From Ramazzottius varieornatus (taxonomy: Eukaryota; Tardigrada; Eutardigrada; Parachela; Ramazzottiidae), in assembly GCA_001949185.1 (NCBI GenBank), contig BDGG01000002.1:2618467-2682466 (forward strand): 64,000 bases of DNA, read 5' to 3'. Below are positions 35,868 through 47,569 of this stretch, piece by piece; positions within the stretch are counted from its first letter, which is position 1; every line of letters starts with the position of its first letter. The position numbers and the translations under genes were made by a program. The notes under the pieces were generated by a model that worked only from the letters and a program-made list of their open reading frames with translations, ran no database searches and was not told where the DNA came from.

Positions 35868-36810
35868 TCCATTACGTAGCCCTTACGTACCACACCCACT
35901 TCTATGGCGCACGTCCTGCGGTGTGCAATTGTCCTCGACCAAACCCCGGAATTCGATTTTGGCCTCCAAACACCGCGCTCATTTTCCATAAAGGCTGTTC
36001 ACATAACTAAGAAATGTCAACCAAAAGATCAAAGACAGGAATCACCACTTCCGACTCAAAGGTCTCTTACTCTGAATGGAGAAACCAGATTAGCTTCAAG
36101 GCACGACCATCCTCCAATATTTCGTTCTAAAGCGTCCACCGCCAACCGGTCTGGGGCAATAGTATCCACGTGACGGCCTTATCTAAATTTCCGCCCGGAA
36201 TCCATGACTCTCGATCGGTAAAAGCCTCCTTTCTATTGTTCCTTTACGTTTCTACCTGGGTTTGAAAAGTGACCCCCGAAGTCAGCTATAGAACGTCCGA
36301 GAATAGACAGGCACGGAATGAAAACCGGCAGATAACAAGAATCGATTAGCAAAAATTAATCTGCGCATGCGGTGGTGCTGCATAAAATCCGGGTCCATCA
36401 CAGCACGGAAAGATGATCCCACCATATGCTGCGCACCTCCCATAATGAACTACTGGATAGGAGATCGCCAAGCGGAAGCGGTTAACGAGAGCAACGTTTT
36501 CCTGAAAAAGCGATCGCCATTTTTTCGAAAGAAAAACAAAGAGACCTCTCACGCAGGTCTCACAGCCGTACCTTGTTCTGTAATCTTCTTCAATTACGCA
36601 CTTTGGAAAAAGATTGATGTTGTGATAAGCAGGTCTTACTCGATAACATCTAGAGTAACTACTCGTTATCAATGCTGTTCTACGTGATGGGAAAAATGAT
36701 GATTACTGTTTATCAGATTTCTTTTCTAATAATGCGGATCATGAATGTGTATAATGAATAGAATGTGGATTGATGCGGATGGAGTATGCTTGCTAATGAG
36801 GATGTCTCAC
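35868..36810. other. Intergenic between two convergent genes
   Basis: 3' ends of both neighbours fall here. No gene, RNA or clear repeat seen. Confidence 0.5.
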
Positions 36811-37867
36811 TCAGACTTCCAGACAGGTTAGGCTTTCGACATCGCTTTCCGGTACTCGCTTAGATATCTGCTCACCTTCTCCGTTGGCGCACCAACAGCG
36901 TCCTTTGTCGCATTGCTTGGCTTTAAAGGTCCCGTCAGCGTTGCACTGGGGTGCGTACCGATTTGGCACTATAATAACAGCAGTTCGTCAACAAGTACAG
37001 TACAGTATCAGTCAAATTGGAGACTCGCATAGGGAACTCGAATCACCCGAAAAAAAGGTGGGTTGAATAAAGGCAGGTAGAAATAGGCTACCTACGTCGG
37101 CTGATCTTCGCCTCGTACCACTGACGAGGGCATTTGCACGCAGTTACGTGAGGCCCAACGTATTCTTTGATGATGACATCGTTCTTCATCATGCACGAGG
37201 TGATCTTTGTTTCTGGGTTGTATTGCTTGACAGCGTACGTGAAGTCTGTGTCGCACCGGTGGATATAACCTCCGAAATCTGTAACAGATGGAGAGCTCAT
37301 CGATGTAAACGTGCAATTCTCACGGCCCAGATCATGGCAGGGTAGTTGACTTACTTCCGCTTTGGAATTTTTCAAATCGTCTTCGTGGACAGTTGCAGTC
37401 AGCATAAAAGTCCAGCGATCGTTGTGGTGATACCAGCATTATTCCTTCTTTCGAGACACAGAACTTCAAACCGAGTTTATGGTTGAACTGGACAGGCGCG
37501 TATGATCCATCTGGCTCACATCTGGGCGTGTATGATAGTTTGGTGGCGCCATCTGCTTGGAGCTTGGCCGCATGCTCAGTGCAGTTTCCTGTCAAAAACC
37601 GGAAAAGAAAATCCGTCAGGACAAAGTTATATTTGGAGACGTAAAGATGATAAAGCATCCGCTTGAAAATTTCTGCAGACGAACGCAAGATGGGACGATA
37701 CATTCCACTTACTTCCCTTCACTGGACCCAGCGGTACTTGTACAGCATCACTGCTTATGCTGAACAGGACCTGTAACTCATACGAGGAAAATCAGTTTTT
37801 CAAAAGCATCAAATATGAAACCGGAACCCACCAGAAAACAAATCAGCAGTAAAACTATGGTCTCCAT
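36811..37867 (-). CDS. Secreted protein with two thyroglobulin type-1 domains
   Basis: Five exons (37867-37832, 37770-37713, 37588-37355, 37278-37096, 36968-36811) join in phase to 222 aa. Exons 1-2 supply a signal peptide (METIVLLLICFLVLFSISS) split by a 61 nt intron. Domain 1 (exons 3-4) has NCTEH, then PRCEPDGSYAPVQ, FCV and CNCPR. Domain 2 starts CKCPRQW and continues YAPQCNADGTFKAKQC, CWC and a final Cys. Such domains often inhibit cysteine proteases or bind growth factors. Domain 1 lacks the CWC form, having FCV. The exon 4 donor was chosen as GTAGGT because only it keeps the frame. Confidence 0.85.
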
Positions 37868-40119
37868 TCTCCTCGCTCCAGTTCCACTTTGTGTCTCCAG
37901 CATAGGCACATACCCAGAACGTCCATCATGCGGTTGGAAGAAGCATGGTTTGCAGTAGCGATCGACACTAAAGTTGTCCGCCACTAGGAAGGTCAAAGTT
38001 CAAAACATATCAGACGCAGATCTACTGCGAAATCGGTTGAGTGAGATGTGCTGCGGGTTCCATTCTTACAGGTCGCTGTGAGGTCGACAATAAGACTTCG
38101 GTCCACGTATCTTTATCGTTAGTATACTGCCAATAAGCGTATACTGTACCACTTTGATCACGGTAAACTGCCCAGGTCCACGTCTGCACCCACACCATGG
38201 CTGGATACGTCATTCATTGTCAGACTGCTGTTCGATGTGGCACTACAGCTATCTTGCAGCAAGGAACCTTGCATCCCAGCAATTCTCTCTCTGTGCGAAA
38301 GGATTACTTAAGTTGTTACGAAGAAAGATAAATTTTTACCGTTAAATATTAGCTTTTTTCCACCGCGGTGAAAGACGGTGAAAAGTTTGAATTTAATAAA
38401 TAAAGCAGAAGTACGAATCAAGTCCCGTGAGGCATGAGCTGCTGGCACATGGCAGACATGAGCTGCTGGCACATGGCAGAAACAATCAGACGTCTATTTT
38501 GTCGCAATTTGGCCGTTATTAGAGCCGTAAATCCTCAACCCTCCAAACCCTCTACAGCAATAATTCTCTCTTCTCTACTGCGTCACAGGCAGTGGCGCGT
38601 ATTAAAGAATGTACGAAGAGCTGCAAAGCTTTTTCTAGAGATGCAAACAAACGTAGAAAAAAGCCAAAGATTTCGCTCGAAAGCACGGCCAGTTCTCACA
38701 TGACTGTGATGACGCATATGTTTGCTATTCGCAAACCACCTACTATCACGCGTCAGCGTGTCGAAACCCGCATTGTGACGTACTAAAGAAGTGACGAGTA
38801 TCACTGTACTGCTTTTTTGGGTAAACTTACATATATGTTTGCTCTATTCATGTTCACAGCACAGGCTGAACAAGTTGGCCGCTGGCTTTGGTTATGGATA
38901 AGTTTCTGACCTTCCGAAAAACCAAGAACTTTTTTTCCACCGCAATGAAAACGGCTAGTGCTTAATGGTGAAACACGTTTAAAAACATTTACCGGATGTA
39001 TTTTTTTCACCGTAACAACTCCAGCCAGAACGACTGTCCGCAGTATATGTAGGTGGAAGGCAGTCGGTGAAGGGGTTTCATCTATCTTCTGAATTTGAAG
39101 AACTTCCCACCGCGCCCTTCTCAGAGAAAACCTTTTTTCGAAGAGGGTTTATTTACGTTCCTAAAGTTTGACACAATGGTTGAGCGTCCCAATACAACCC
39201 GAGGCGGCCAAGTGACTACCACATATAAACTTAGAGCATCTTCGACCGGGTTTTTGCGCAACTTCGAAACTGATTTTCTTTGGTCCAGAATTCTTTTTGC
39301 AACCTCCTAAAGAATAACTGGTTAGAAATCTGCCCGGTGGAAGTCGAAATCGGCGTGACACCAGACATGGTGAACAGTGGAAACTGCAAACAACTTTCGT
39401 GGTTTTCGGAGTCCATTTCCAAAATTCATTTCTGAGTTTGCAATTGACGGCCTGCGGTGACCTTATTTAAAACAAATAGAAAACGGACCTCGCCACATGG
39501 AAAATTGTTGAAAGCACGAATCAACCGTTTGAGGCAAGAGCAGCAATTTTTGCCGCAAAGGGGCATTTCCCGGTAAAATGGCCAAATTTAACAGTTTTAA
39601 TTTTCTTGCCAAGTTGGTTTGGCTATTTCATGGTATTATTTAGTTTCAAATTACAAGCTTGATAGTCTCACGTGCGTTAAAATCAAGCTGGGGCTTCATA
39701 ACTGAATACGGAATTTTAAAGGTATGGTTTTAGTCATGAAAAGGTATTTTCTCCACCGGAAGTCACCCCGATCAACTTTCCCAAACTATTTCTTAACAGA
39801 TGTGAATCAGCTTTATTTCAGTGGAAATAGCTTGAAAATTTCTTTGAGATGCGTGGAGGAGCAGACGATAAGACGTAAACTGATCTTTTGATAGCGCTTT
39901 GATCAAGTGGTAGACACTTGGCCGCCTCAGGCTGTACATCGTTTGACGTCAGGTAACAGCTTGCCATGCTGTGGATCGGTATCTTTAGCTTTTTTCTACG
40001 TTTGTTTGACCACTGGAAGTAAGCTCTGATGTATTCCAGAAGTGAGAATTATCACTGTACTTGACGTTTGTGGCGCCCTCCACCTTGTAAACATAATACG
40101 AAACTCTTCCATTCTACAG
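37868..40119. other. Intergenic, mostly unassigned
   Basis: No exon chain recognised. Scattered short motifs (a TTTTTTCCACCGC-type motif near 38350 and 38930) recur loosely and may be old repeats. A 24 bp tandem pair is listed separately. Confidence 0.4.
38434..38481. repeat. 24 bp tandem duplication (2 copies)
   Basis: ATGAGCTGCTGGCACATGGC plus four more bases occurs twice head to tail with one final mismatch. Confidence 0.85.
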
Positions 40120-40262
40120 ATATCGGATGTCGCGAAAACGATCGGATTCCTGCTAGGTACTTGACTCAGCTCCTCGACCATTGCAGCAAAGCCACCTGGT
40201 CGTATGACAAGAATAAGCTACAGGTGAAGCAGGCCCCAGACCGGGACTATTATACATCTTAG
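40120..40262 (+). CDS. Orphan terminal exon candidate
   Basis: A good acceptor (CCATTCTACAG) is followed by a 47-codon frame to TAG with a mixed, charged, plausible protein composition (GCRENDRIPARYL, DRDYYTS). It ends 50 bp from the convergent fucosyltransferase stop. I found no upstream exon, so it may be chance or the last exon of a gene whose other exons I missed. Confidence 0.25.
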
Positions 40263-40311
40263 ATCAATTCGAAAACAGTAAAAGATTCTTAAGATATTTA
40301 ACTAAGTATGG

Positions 40312-42895
40312 TTACGAAGATTGTTCAAGAGGGATCCAGCTGGGATAAAAGTAATCCTCCCGGCTGATCTGTTTCTCCATATCACTGCCTTTCTTAGGCC
40401 AATCTTTGTAATAATACACCTCTTTGGCATCGCTCAAGTACGCCGCCCACCATCCGAAAGTACCAACGCTCAGGATAATATGATCCGCTAGAGAGATGAT
40501 GGCCATGTCTACCGCAGCTGGTTCCTTGTTATTGTCCATGACGACAAAGTTTGGTCCTTTGAAGAGATCTCTACAGTATGGGACGTCGTTACTGATCACG
40601 AGGAAGATTGCTGGTGAGTATTTCTGCGAAAGCAGTGAGGAAGTCCGTAGTAGGTACTCTTTCGTCGCGGGTTTGTGACCGAAACGCATTTGGCCGTCAT
40701 CGCTCGCTATATCGCCCCTTCTTACGTGGATGGCGATCAATGTAGGTCGCGTTTTCTGGTCGCTGAAAATCCTGTCGGCCTTATCAATGGAAAGATGTGT
40801 GTAATAGTCTTCCAGACCTTCTCGGATCTTCGCGAGGCTGGTCTCGAAGATAGTTTTCGAGAAGGTAAACAGCATTCGGATGTCGTTTCGACAGTGGTCA
40901 AAGTACTTCCACGATTGCATATAACCTGCCAGAATAACGTTGCGTAACCCTTTGACCGCTGTTACATTTTCCATCTTTGGGGTGTACTTCATGGCAGAGA
41001 TCTCCTCGAAGTTGTACTCATCTGAACTTGAGCTGGAGTCAGATCCGAGGAAGTTTGCTGGGGTCACGTGGTCGATTCCCAAGTGGACAAAATTGCCTTC
41101 CATTTTGTACGGTGCTGTCGAGCAGAGATAAATTTAGTTCGATAAAACCACACCTATCGTTGCCCCATGCAACTTTGCAGCCCAGGATATTTACGACTGA
41201 AATTTCACAAATGATCGGGATAGCGTAGTAAGACTTTAAAAGCTTAGCACTTAGAAGACCACGCAATTCCGAGCTCTGGGAGTACAAGGGGGTAGTTCAC
41301 CTTCCCCAATTTTTAACTGGCCGAAACCACGGGGTAGGGTCAGATCGAGCCAATCACCACATGTACGCTTCGCATTTTTCGAGTAAAATGCGCTATCAAG
41401 TGAACCAAAGTACCAGACCTTTTCAACTTGCTCTGACCACTGGTCACACAGCATGAAACATACTGGAGCGTCTAAGACGGTACCAATGTACTAGCTTTGT
41501 GTCCAATTTTTAACACTTTCAGCACGATCGTTTTCATGTTTGCAGAATACTACCGTCCACTTTGTGGATACAGGAATTTTATTGGCCGGTACCGTGATGC
41601 GGAGGCTGGTCCAACAAATAGGCAATGTTCGAAATTTCAGAATTCGCATAATTGGCAGGCCATGAACGCCAAATCTCAAAAGTGGGAACTTCTCGTCTTG
41701 ATTTTCTTCTGACCGCGCTGATGACTACAAAATTTATCCCAGGCTCGGCTTCGATAGATAAGACTGTCCCCAGTGCTCCAGTTTTTTCTAAGCGAATACC
41801 GTGCACGTGTCTCGCACGAAGAGAGGAACCACCAAATTTAACCAAAACCACCCGAAACCGTAGAAAAAATTTCCAGCGTGCTGGGGTTTTGCTGTCCGCT
41901 GGTCATTAGTGTTGCTTTGGTGAGAAGACCGAGGTATATGCAAACAAAAAGACCCAGACCCAAAAGACCAAAATTTGAAACTGGGAGGTGAATAAAACTG
42001 AGTGACTGTATACACAAAGAGGACGGTCGTACGCAGAGTGTTAATGATGCTTTCCGTCAGCCAGCTCTTGAGTAAAAATTTGGCCTGTCAACTCAAGACA
42101 CAATCTGGTCAAAAACGAAATAGCCTCTCGAAATTCTCAGAAAGCTGCTAGCCAGTTCAAATCTTTTTCAACTGGAAGCGACAAAGTTTCCGAAAGCAAA
42201 CGTGATCTGAGACGGAAAGGTTCAACAGTAGCCATTCCGCAAAGCCATTCCTTTTGGGGTGCGCCAGGCAACCGGGGTACCCCCTTGGTCTTTTAAGTGT
42301 GAAACCTGGCAAAACTACCGTGAACAAACTTACCTAGAAGAACCATTTTACGGCGATTCATCTTGGCCACTCCCCAAGTGCTAGCAACCATGAACATGAA
42401 GTTTCCAAGTCCACCTTGGAGGATAGCATGGCTCAGTAACAAGGAATCCTTGTCTTCCGTCAGATTCTTCATATGGTCAGTGGCTTTCTTCAGCCTGTCG
42501 GACACCACGCTCTCCAGGTGTTTCATTAAATCTGACAAAGCATCCGCGGAAGTATCGAATGTTTCAGGATGGAATGCTGCAGCGATTACTGTGCTGTTGG
42601 GTGTGGAGGAAGAGACGCTGCTACTGGCGACAGAGAATGAACTGTCTAAGGTGTTGGTCGACGCGAAGATATTTATGAAAGAAGGTATAGCGACTTTGGC
42701 TAAGAAGGACTCAACGTCGTCTAAAATCCACAAAGTAGTTCCGATCAACAAACAAGTTAGAGCGACGATTACCGCGGATCGGCACCATCGACTTCCGGGT
42801 AATCTAGAGAGCCGTGGGGGAGACGGGAGGTCCACATCATTGTTCAGCAGAACATATCCATCTTGGTTTCCCAATACGGAAGCCTTGCTCGCCAT
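40312..42895 (-). CDS. Alpha-1,2-fucosyltransferase-like (GT11)
   Basis: Two exons (42895-42334, 41114-40312) join in phase to 454 aa around a 1.2 kb intron. Predicted Golgi type II membrane enzyme adding L-fucose from GDP-fucose to galactose. Seen: short cytosolic N terminus, signal anchor (SAVIVALTCLLIGTTLWIL), Ser/Thr-rich stem, GT11 motif I GGLGNFMFMVAS near the end of exon 1, motif HVRRGD at 317-322, and the late SVGTFGWWAAYLS block. Two oddities: GNQ of most GT11 proteins is GNF here, and the stretch after the intron has a Ser/Asp insertion. Fucosyl linkage is inferred from family. The intron hosts a diverged dispersed repeat. Confidence 0.88.
41630..41990. repeat. Dispersed repeat, copy A
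   Basis: About 360 bp inside the fucosyltransferase intron aligns loosely, same orientation, with 46075-46430. Shared landmarks: TTTCAGAAT..., ATTGGCAGGCC..., TTTTTTCTAA, and CTGGTCAT with ...TTTGGTGA-AAGACCG. Divergence is high. No coding role seen. Confidence 0.5.
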
Positions 42896-43422
42896 TGAGG
42901 CTTTCCAAAAGTTTTATCCTAACATTCCATGAACTCTCAGGCCACCGGCAAGGCCACGTTTACAGTGCACGTCTGCGACTAGTTTGATGAATTATTAACA
43001 AGTAGTATACTGCTCTTATCGGTGAGCTCTTGCTTATCGCCGATATTCGGACTGTAAATACTGTCCCTCCTCAAAGATACACCGGCCACCTGGTTGAGCG
43101 AATGTAGAGTCTCGATAAGTCCGCCGTTTGGATAAAACACCGAAATCACTGATTACGTTACCTCTACTGTAAACAATAGAGCATGCTGCCCTCCCAAACC
43201 TCACTACCTATGAGTAAAGGCTCGTGGACGAAATATTATGGCTCTCAGTTTTTTTAATTCTATTCGGATAGGATTACTGAAACCCGTTTCACGTACACCA
43301 CAGAAGTCGGACAAGGGAAACGAGTGTCAGAAAATAGGAAAAACTCTAGAATGAGTTGCAGATAATCCGCGTTGTAATAGAATTATTTCGGAGTCTTGTT
43401 CTCCTGTGTCGACATAATATCA

Positions 43423-44610
43423 TCATCTTTCCGCGTCCACAGATTCTTTAGTCGAAGGCCTGAGTTCAATGGCCGGTAGCGGTGTTACAGTTCCCAAACT
43501 GATAGCGAGCTGCCGACCTCTGCGTGAGCACAGCCGTCGTCGTAGTTCCGAATCCAGAAACAGAAAGACAAGCGGGTTGATCGTGCAACCTGCAACACAA
43601 TAGGGCTGAAATTGATCCTCACTCGGTGTTCTGCAGGACTGTGCTCTTTTGGACTTACCAATCCACACCCAATAGGTGAATCCCACACCAACCATCGACT
43701 GTAGTCCTTTGAGATTTTTCACGGCAAGCCCGTACACCGAATTGGGCACAAAACAAGTTAGAAAGACCATACACAAGATAAATGCCGTGCGGGTGGCACG
43801 AAGGTCCACGCGCGTTGCATGGGCTCGTCGCCCACGATCACGAACCATCTGAATCACGGTTACAGCTCTGGATCCCCGCAACGCTTTGGCTGATCTTTTG
43901 GCATGTTTGGTCAGGCGACGCCTCGATAAATATGTGTGGAGAACGATCACAGCGTATGCCGACAACGTAATGGAAAACGGTACGAAAGAGTAACCAACTT
44001 TATACGCCAGTTGGTAAATCGGATTTAAGGTTGTGAAAACGCAGCGGTTTACAGCTGACAAACCAAAATCACCCCCTACATGAAAGAGCGCAGGAAGAAA
44101 CAGGCCTGCAGGAAGAACCCAGCTCAAAGCCAGAAGAAAGTACGTGACCTTCGGGGACTTGACCGAAGGACACTGGCTTGCGAACACGACGGCAAAGAGA
44201 CGGCTGACGGCAATTGCGCTGTGTGAGAAAGCGCAAACGCCGATGAGCGTGAAATACGAGAAGGCTTGGAAGCGACAGAAGGGAAGAAGGTCCGCTGTGC
44301 CCATGATGTTGTGTACTGGGTGCAGTTGAGTGTGGATGGAGACGGGAAGAATCAGTGCCGAAAAGAGGAAGGTGGCAACGCATAGGGATACGATCAAGAC
44401 ATTCATGGCAAAGGAAGATGAGGGGGATCCAGCTAATACAGGCTTGGCATTACCCTTGCAGATAGAGTAGATACTGTAAAGCGAACCTGACGCACCCACG
44501 ATGACCAGGAGGATAGTGGCGTATCCAAACGGCACTGACCACAGTGGAGACTCCGCCACGATGAACCTTGCATTGGATAACGTTCCCCAAAACGTTCTGT
44601 TAGATTCCAT
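43423..44610 (-). CDS. Orphan class A GPCR
   Basis: Two exons (44610-43659, 43589-43423) join in phase to 372 aa. The 69 nt intron is itself open in frame but has GTAAGT...TTGCAG ends. Removing it restores WIGCTINPLVFLFLD in TM7. Seven hydrophobic segments; N-glycosylation site NRT near the start; TM2 NVLIVSLCVATFLFSALILP; TM3 end AVSRLF replacing DRY; TM6 FLTCFVPNSVYG with the CxxP kink; NPxxF in TM7. TM2 and the modified DRY recall the Tre1/moody/melatonin-like branch, but I cannot name a ligand. Confidence 0.88.
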   Translation of the reverse strand: MESNRTFWGTLSNARFIVAESPLWSVPFGYATILLVIVGASGSLYSIYSICKGNAKPVLAGSPSSSFAMNVLIVSLCVATFLFSALILPVSIHTQLHPVHNIMGTADLLPFCRFQAFSYFTLIGVCAFSHSAIAVSRLFAVVFASQCPSVKSPKVTYFLLALSWVLPAGLFLPALFHVGGDFGLSAVNRCVFTTLNPIYQLAYKVGYSFVPFSITLSAYAVIVLHTYLSRRRLTKHAKRSAKALRGSRAVTVIQMVRDRGRRAHATRVDLRATRTAFILCMVFLTCFVPNSVYGLAVKNLKGLQSMVGVGFTYWVWIGKSKRAQSCRTPSEDQFQPYCVAGCTINPLVFLFLDSELRRRLCSRRGRQLAISLGTVTPLPAIELRPSTKESVDAER

Positions 44611-46074
44611 TTCGGAAATATGGTGGTCAAGATGGAAAATTCAGTGCTCGTGCTCGTAAGGATTCTATGACATGTGCCACTAGACGACGACGGGAGATTC
44701 GAAAAACTAATTTATACGTCGAACGGAACAGGACGCGGAGACATGCAAAATTATTTGAATCACGCGTACCGCAAGCACGTAATAAGACCTAATGTATTGC
44801 AGTTATTTCGAAAGCTAAGCAGAAGCAAAGGGAACGTGCGGAAATTGTTTACGGGTGGTCGTGAAATATCTTAAAACGAAGAAGCCAGTGCTTCATTCTG
44901 AGGGACTCGCAAACATCCTGTAGTGAGTAAATGCTATTAACTCTCTTCGTGTTCCTGACACACCACCCGCATATCCCCTGCCAAGTACCGGGAAGACATT
45001 TTGCTGCCACTTGGGACTCTTGACCGCAGGGACTTTATCGAATAGAACTTAGAGACGCCACCTTCTTACCCACAATTGGCGCCTCGCATGGACCTGATGT
45101 AACATTTAGGCTGGCTTGTTTATTCGCAGTGGCTTGTCAAATACAGTGCGTTTCAGCAACTTGTGCCAACTTTTTGGGGGAAAAGTTATTTGCCTTCCAG
45201 AGTGTTTCCCTACGAAGGCCGCGCTTCTGTGTGGTAGGCCTGATCTTCTTCTACTGAAACGGTTGACACACGATTGAGATGCGCATTGCCCTCTTGAAAC
45301 TGTTGCCGGAGACCCGGTGGCCGGAAACGGAAAGTGGGGCAAACACTGATTTTCTCCTGCTATTTTTGAAAACGGCATAAATTTCTCAAACAAACTTTAG
45401 CGATTTCGGATGCGGCTAAACTACTGCGACCCTAAATTTACAGTCAGTTACGAAGCCGCGAACGGTTTCGTACTGTTGTCGGCTGTAACTCATCAGTTTA
45501 GTCGATCGACATACCGCATCGTGTGCTATGATAGCGTCCAGCGTTTTATAACTGACCGAAAATTTATGGTCGCAGAAGTCTGACCGTATCCGGCATTGTT
45601 GCAAACAGTGGTTTCCATTAATTTTAGCAAAGTGCTGGCGTAGAATCAGACAGAATCGAATGAGCCCGAGAACGTTCAACAAGGAGTAGGTTGGATTTTT
45701 CCATCTCAAAGTTTCTCGAAAAAAGTTGCAAACTGCTTGGATCAATAGCCGCACTTGATCAATCTCCTTCCTACTCAGAACAGTGCCTCGGAATGGATTG
45801 CTGTTAGGACTTACGTGTAGTACGCGGAGCAAGGGCTATCCTCTTTGTACGAAAAGTTGCGGAAAACGACCACATGATGATTATCCGTAAGGGGTTAAGA
45901 AAACCGTTGACGTACTGTAGTTTGCTGTAACACACTGTAGTTGGCTGGTTGAGGATCCGTTAACACCTTGAATACCAAGCTTTTTGTGTCGGCAGATCAC
46001 CAGCGTACTCACTGTGAGCACAGAACTTTAGCTGGAGGAAACTGGAAGGCGTAACCCAAATTAACCAATAAACA
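44611..46074. other. Intergenic; one possible membrane-protein remnant
   Basis: A 138-codon minus-strand frame (45832-45416) contains FFRETLRWKNPTYSLL followed by a hydrophobic run, a pattern found before the membrane hairpins of reticulon-like or MCTP-like proteins. It starts with TTG, lacks an exon partner and could be chance or a relic. Nothing else recognised. Confidence 0.3.
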
Positions 46075-46430
46075 ACTTTCAGAATCTCGAAATTGTGAAG
46101 ATTGGCAGGCCGTAAAGGCCAACGTGGGAAAAGTAGCCCTGGCCGTTTTGATTTGTTTCTGGACGCACCGATGACACCAAGTTTGTCCCAAGCCTAGTAT
46201 CGGTAGAGGAAGCTCTCCTTAGTGTTTCATATTTTTTTCTAAACAGATGGTAGCTATGTATCTCGAGCAAAGACAGGAAACCTAAAAAACTCCCGAAGCT
46301 GCCCGAAATCGTAGGGATTTTTCCAGCCTGCGGAAGTTATACTGACCAGTGGTCATCAACTGCGTTTTGGTGATAAGACCGCAGACCAGGCAATGAAAAA
46401 AAGTTTGATTCAAACCGGGCAAAATGGAAA
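46075..46430. repeat. Dispersed repeat, copy B
   Basis: Diverged partner of the repeat at 41630-41990, same orientation, about 4.4 kb away. No target duplication or terminal repeat found. Confidence 0.5.
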
Positions 46431-47569
46431 TTATGGGGAGCGAAAAAGTGCCGTACAGCTTGGACTACTAGACAGCATTAACACCCTGATTACCACCGTA
46501 CTCATTGTGTGTACTTAACCCGGTTAGATTATTGTCGTAAGTTTTGTCACTAGACCTCAATTTCATAACAAATTAAAGCGCTACAAAAACTGCGTCGCGC
46601 GAGGGAGTGAAAGCTTGTGAGGTTTTGTGGAATCAGACAATTAAAACGTCGTTCAATAAAACAACGCTGGAAAAAAATAACGGGCATGTACTGTAGCTCC
46701 GACCGCAAGCACTTCTGATGTCACCGCCAATGTGCAGCTAGAATATTGTCGTTTAATTGGTTGGGTAACATACACTGTGCTTTACTGGCCGCACCATAAT
46801 AGACTGTGTACGGCGGAGGTGACCATAGCCTCTGACCGAGACCAAGACACAAAACCAAGGCATTGTCTTGGACATCGTCGTGTCCAGGGTGTACGGCAAC
46901 AGCGCGATAAGGCCAAAGCACTAGAATTCGCTCCGTTGCCGGATATTGGTATATCACCAATTCTAAGTCTTATGCTTACAATGATTATACTCAGCATCCT
47001 GGCGTTTTGTTTCACACTTGCTTCGTATCAAAATGTAGACAATTGATTTCTCTATCGTTTAGTACCCAGCAGGTCACGAGAAAACGTTTCTGCAGGATCC
47101 AAAGGTAAATACGGCTAAAGGGGGTGGAAAGCATCCGCTGAGTGACGTCACTCACTGAAGCGGCATAGTCTCGGCTGCGGAACGAGAAAATGCCGATTTT
47201 CTCAAGATTTCACCCCTTGTTGCCGTATTTAACTCCGGATGATACAGATGAGTTTTTCCATTATCTGCTAGGTGTCAAATGATAGAGAGATTGATTCCCT
47301 ACATCTTGATGCCAAGCAGGTACAAAACATAACGCCAGGAAGCTAAGGACGACCATCCGAAGTACATGACGTTAAATTGATCACTTAACGTCGTGACGAC
47401 AACCTTCACATAAAATCAGCGTCGTTTTGGTGACGTCAAAGAACTTCTAGTGTCTTGGTCAGGAACTTAGTAACATCGTCACCTCACCGTACACAAACTA
47501 ACACCCCGAAGCGGTACGTAAAGGTAAGATCAGACAAACACGCTGGGACTTGGTTACGTTTTAACGATG
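46431..47569. other. Intergenic, 3' side of the dermatopontin-like gene
   Basis: No gene recognised. Frames of 79-104 codons overlap on both strands near 46721-47046 and carry no motif. Confidence 0.45.

Noticed and set aside
39892-39962. tRNA-like stretch (AGTGGTAGACACTTGGCCG resembles a D-arm/A-box)
   Set aside because: No matching B box (GGTTCGANTCC) or acceptor stem could be paired, so it is not called a tRNA.
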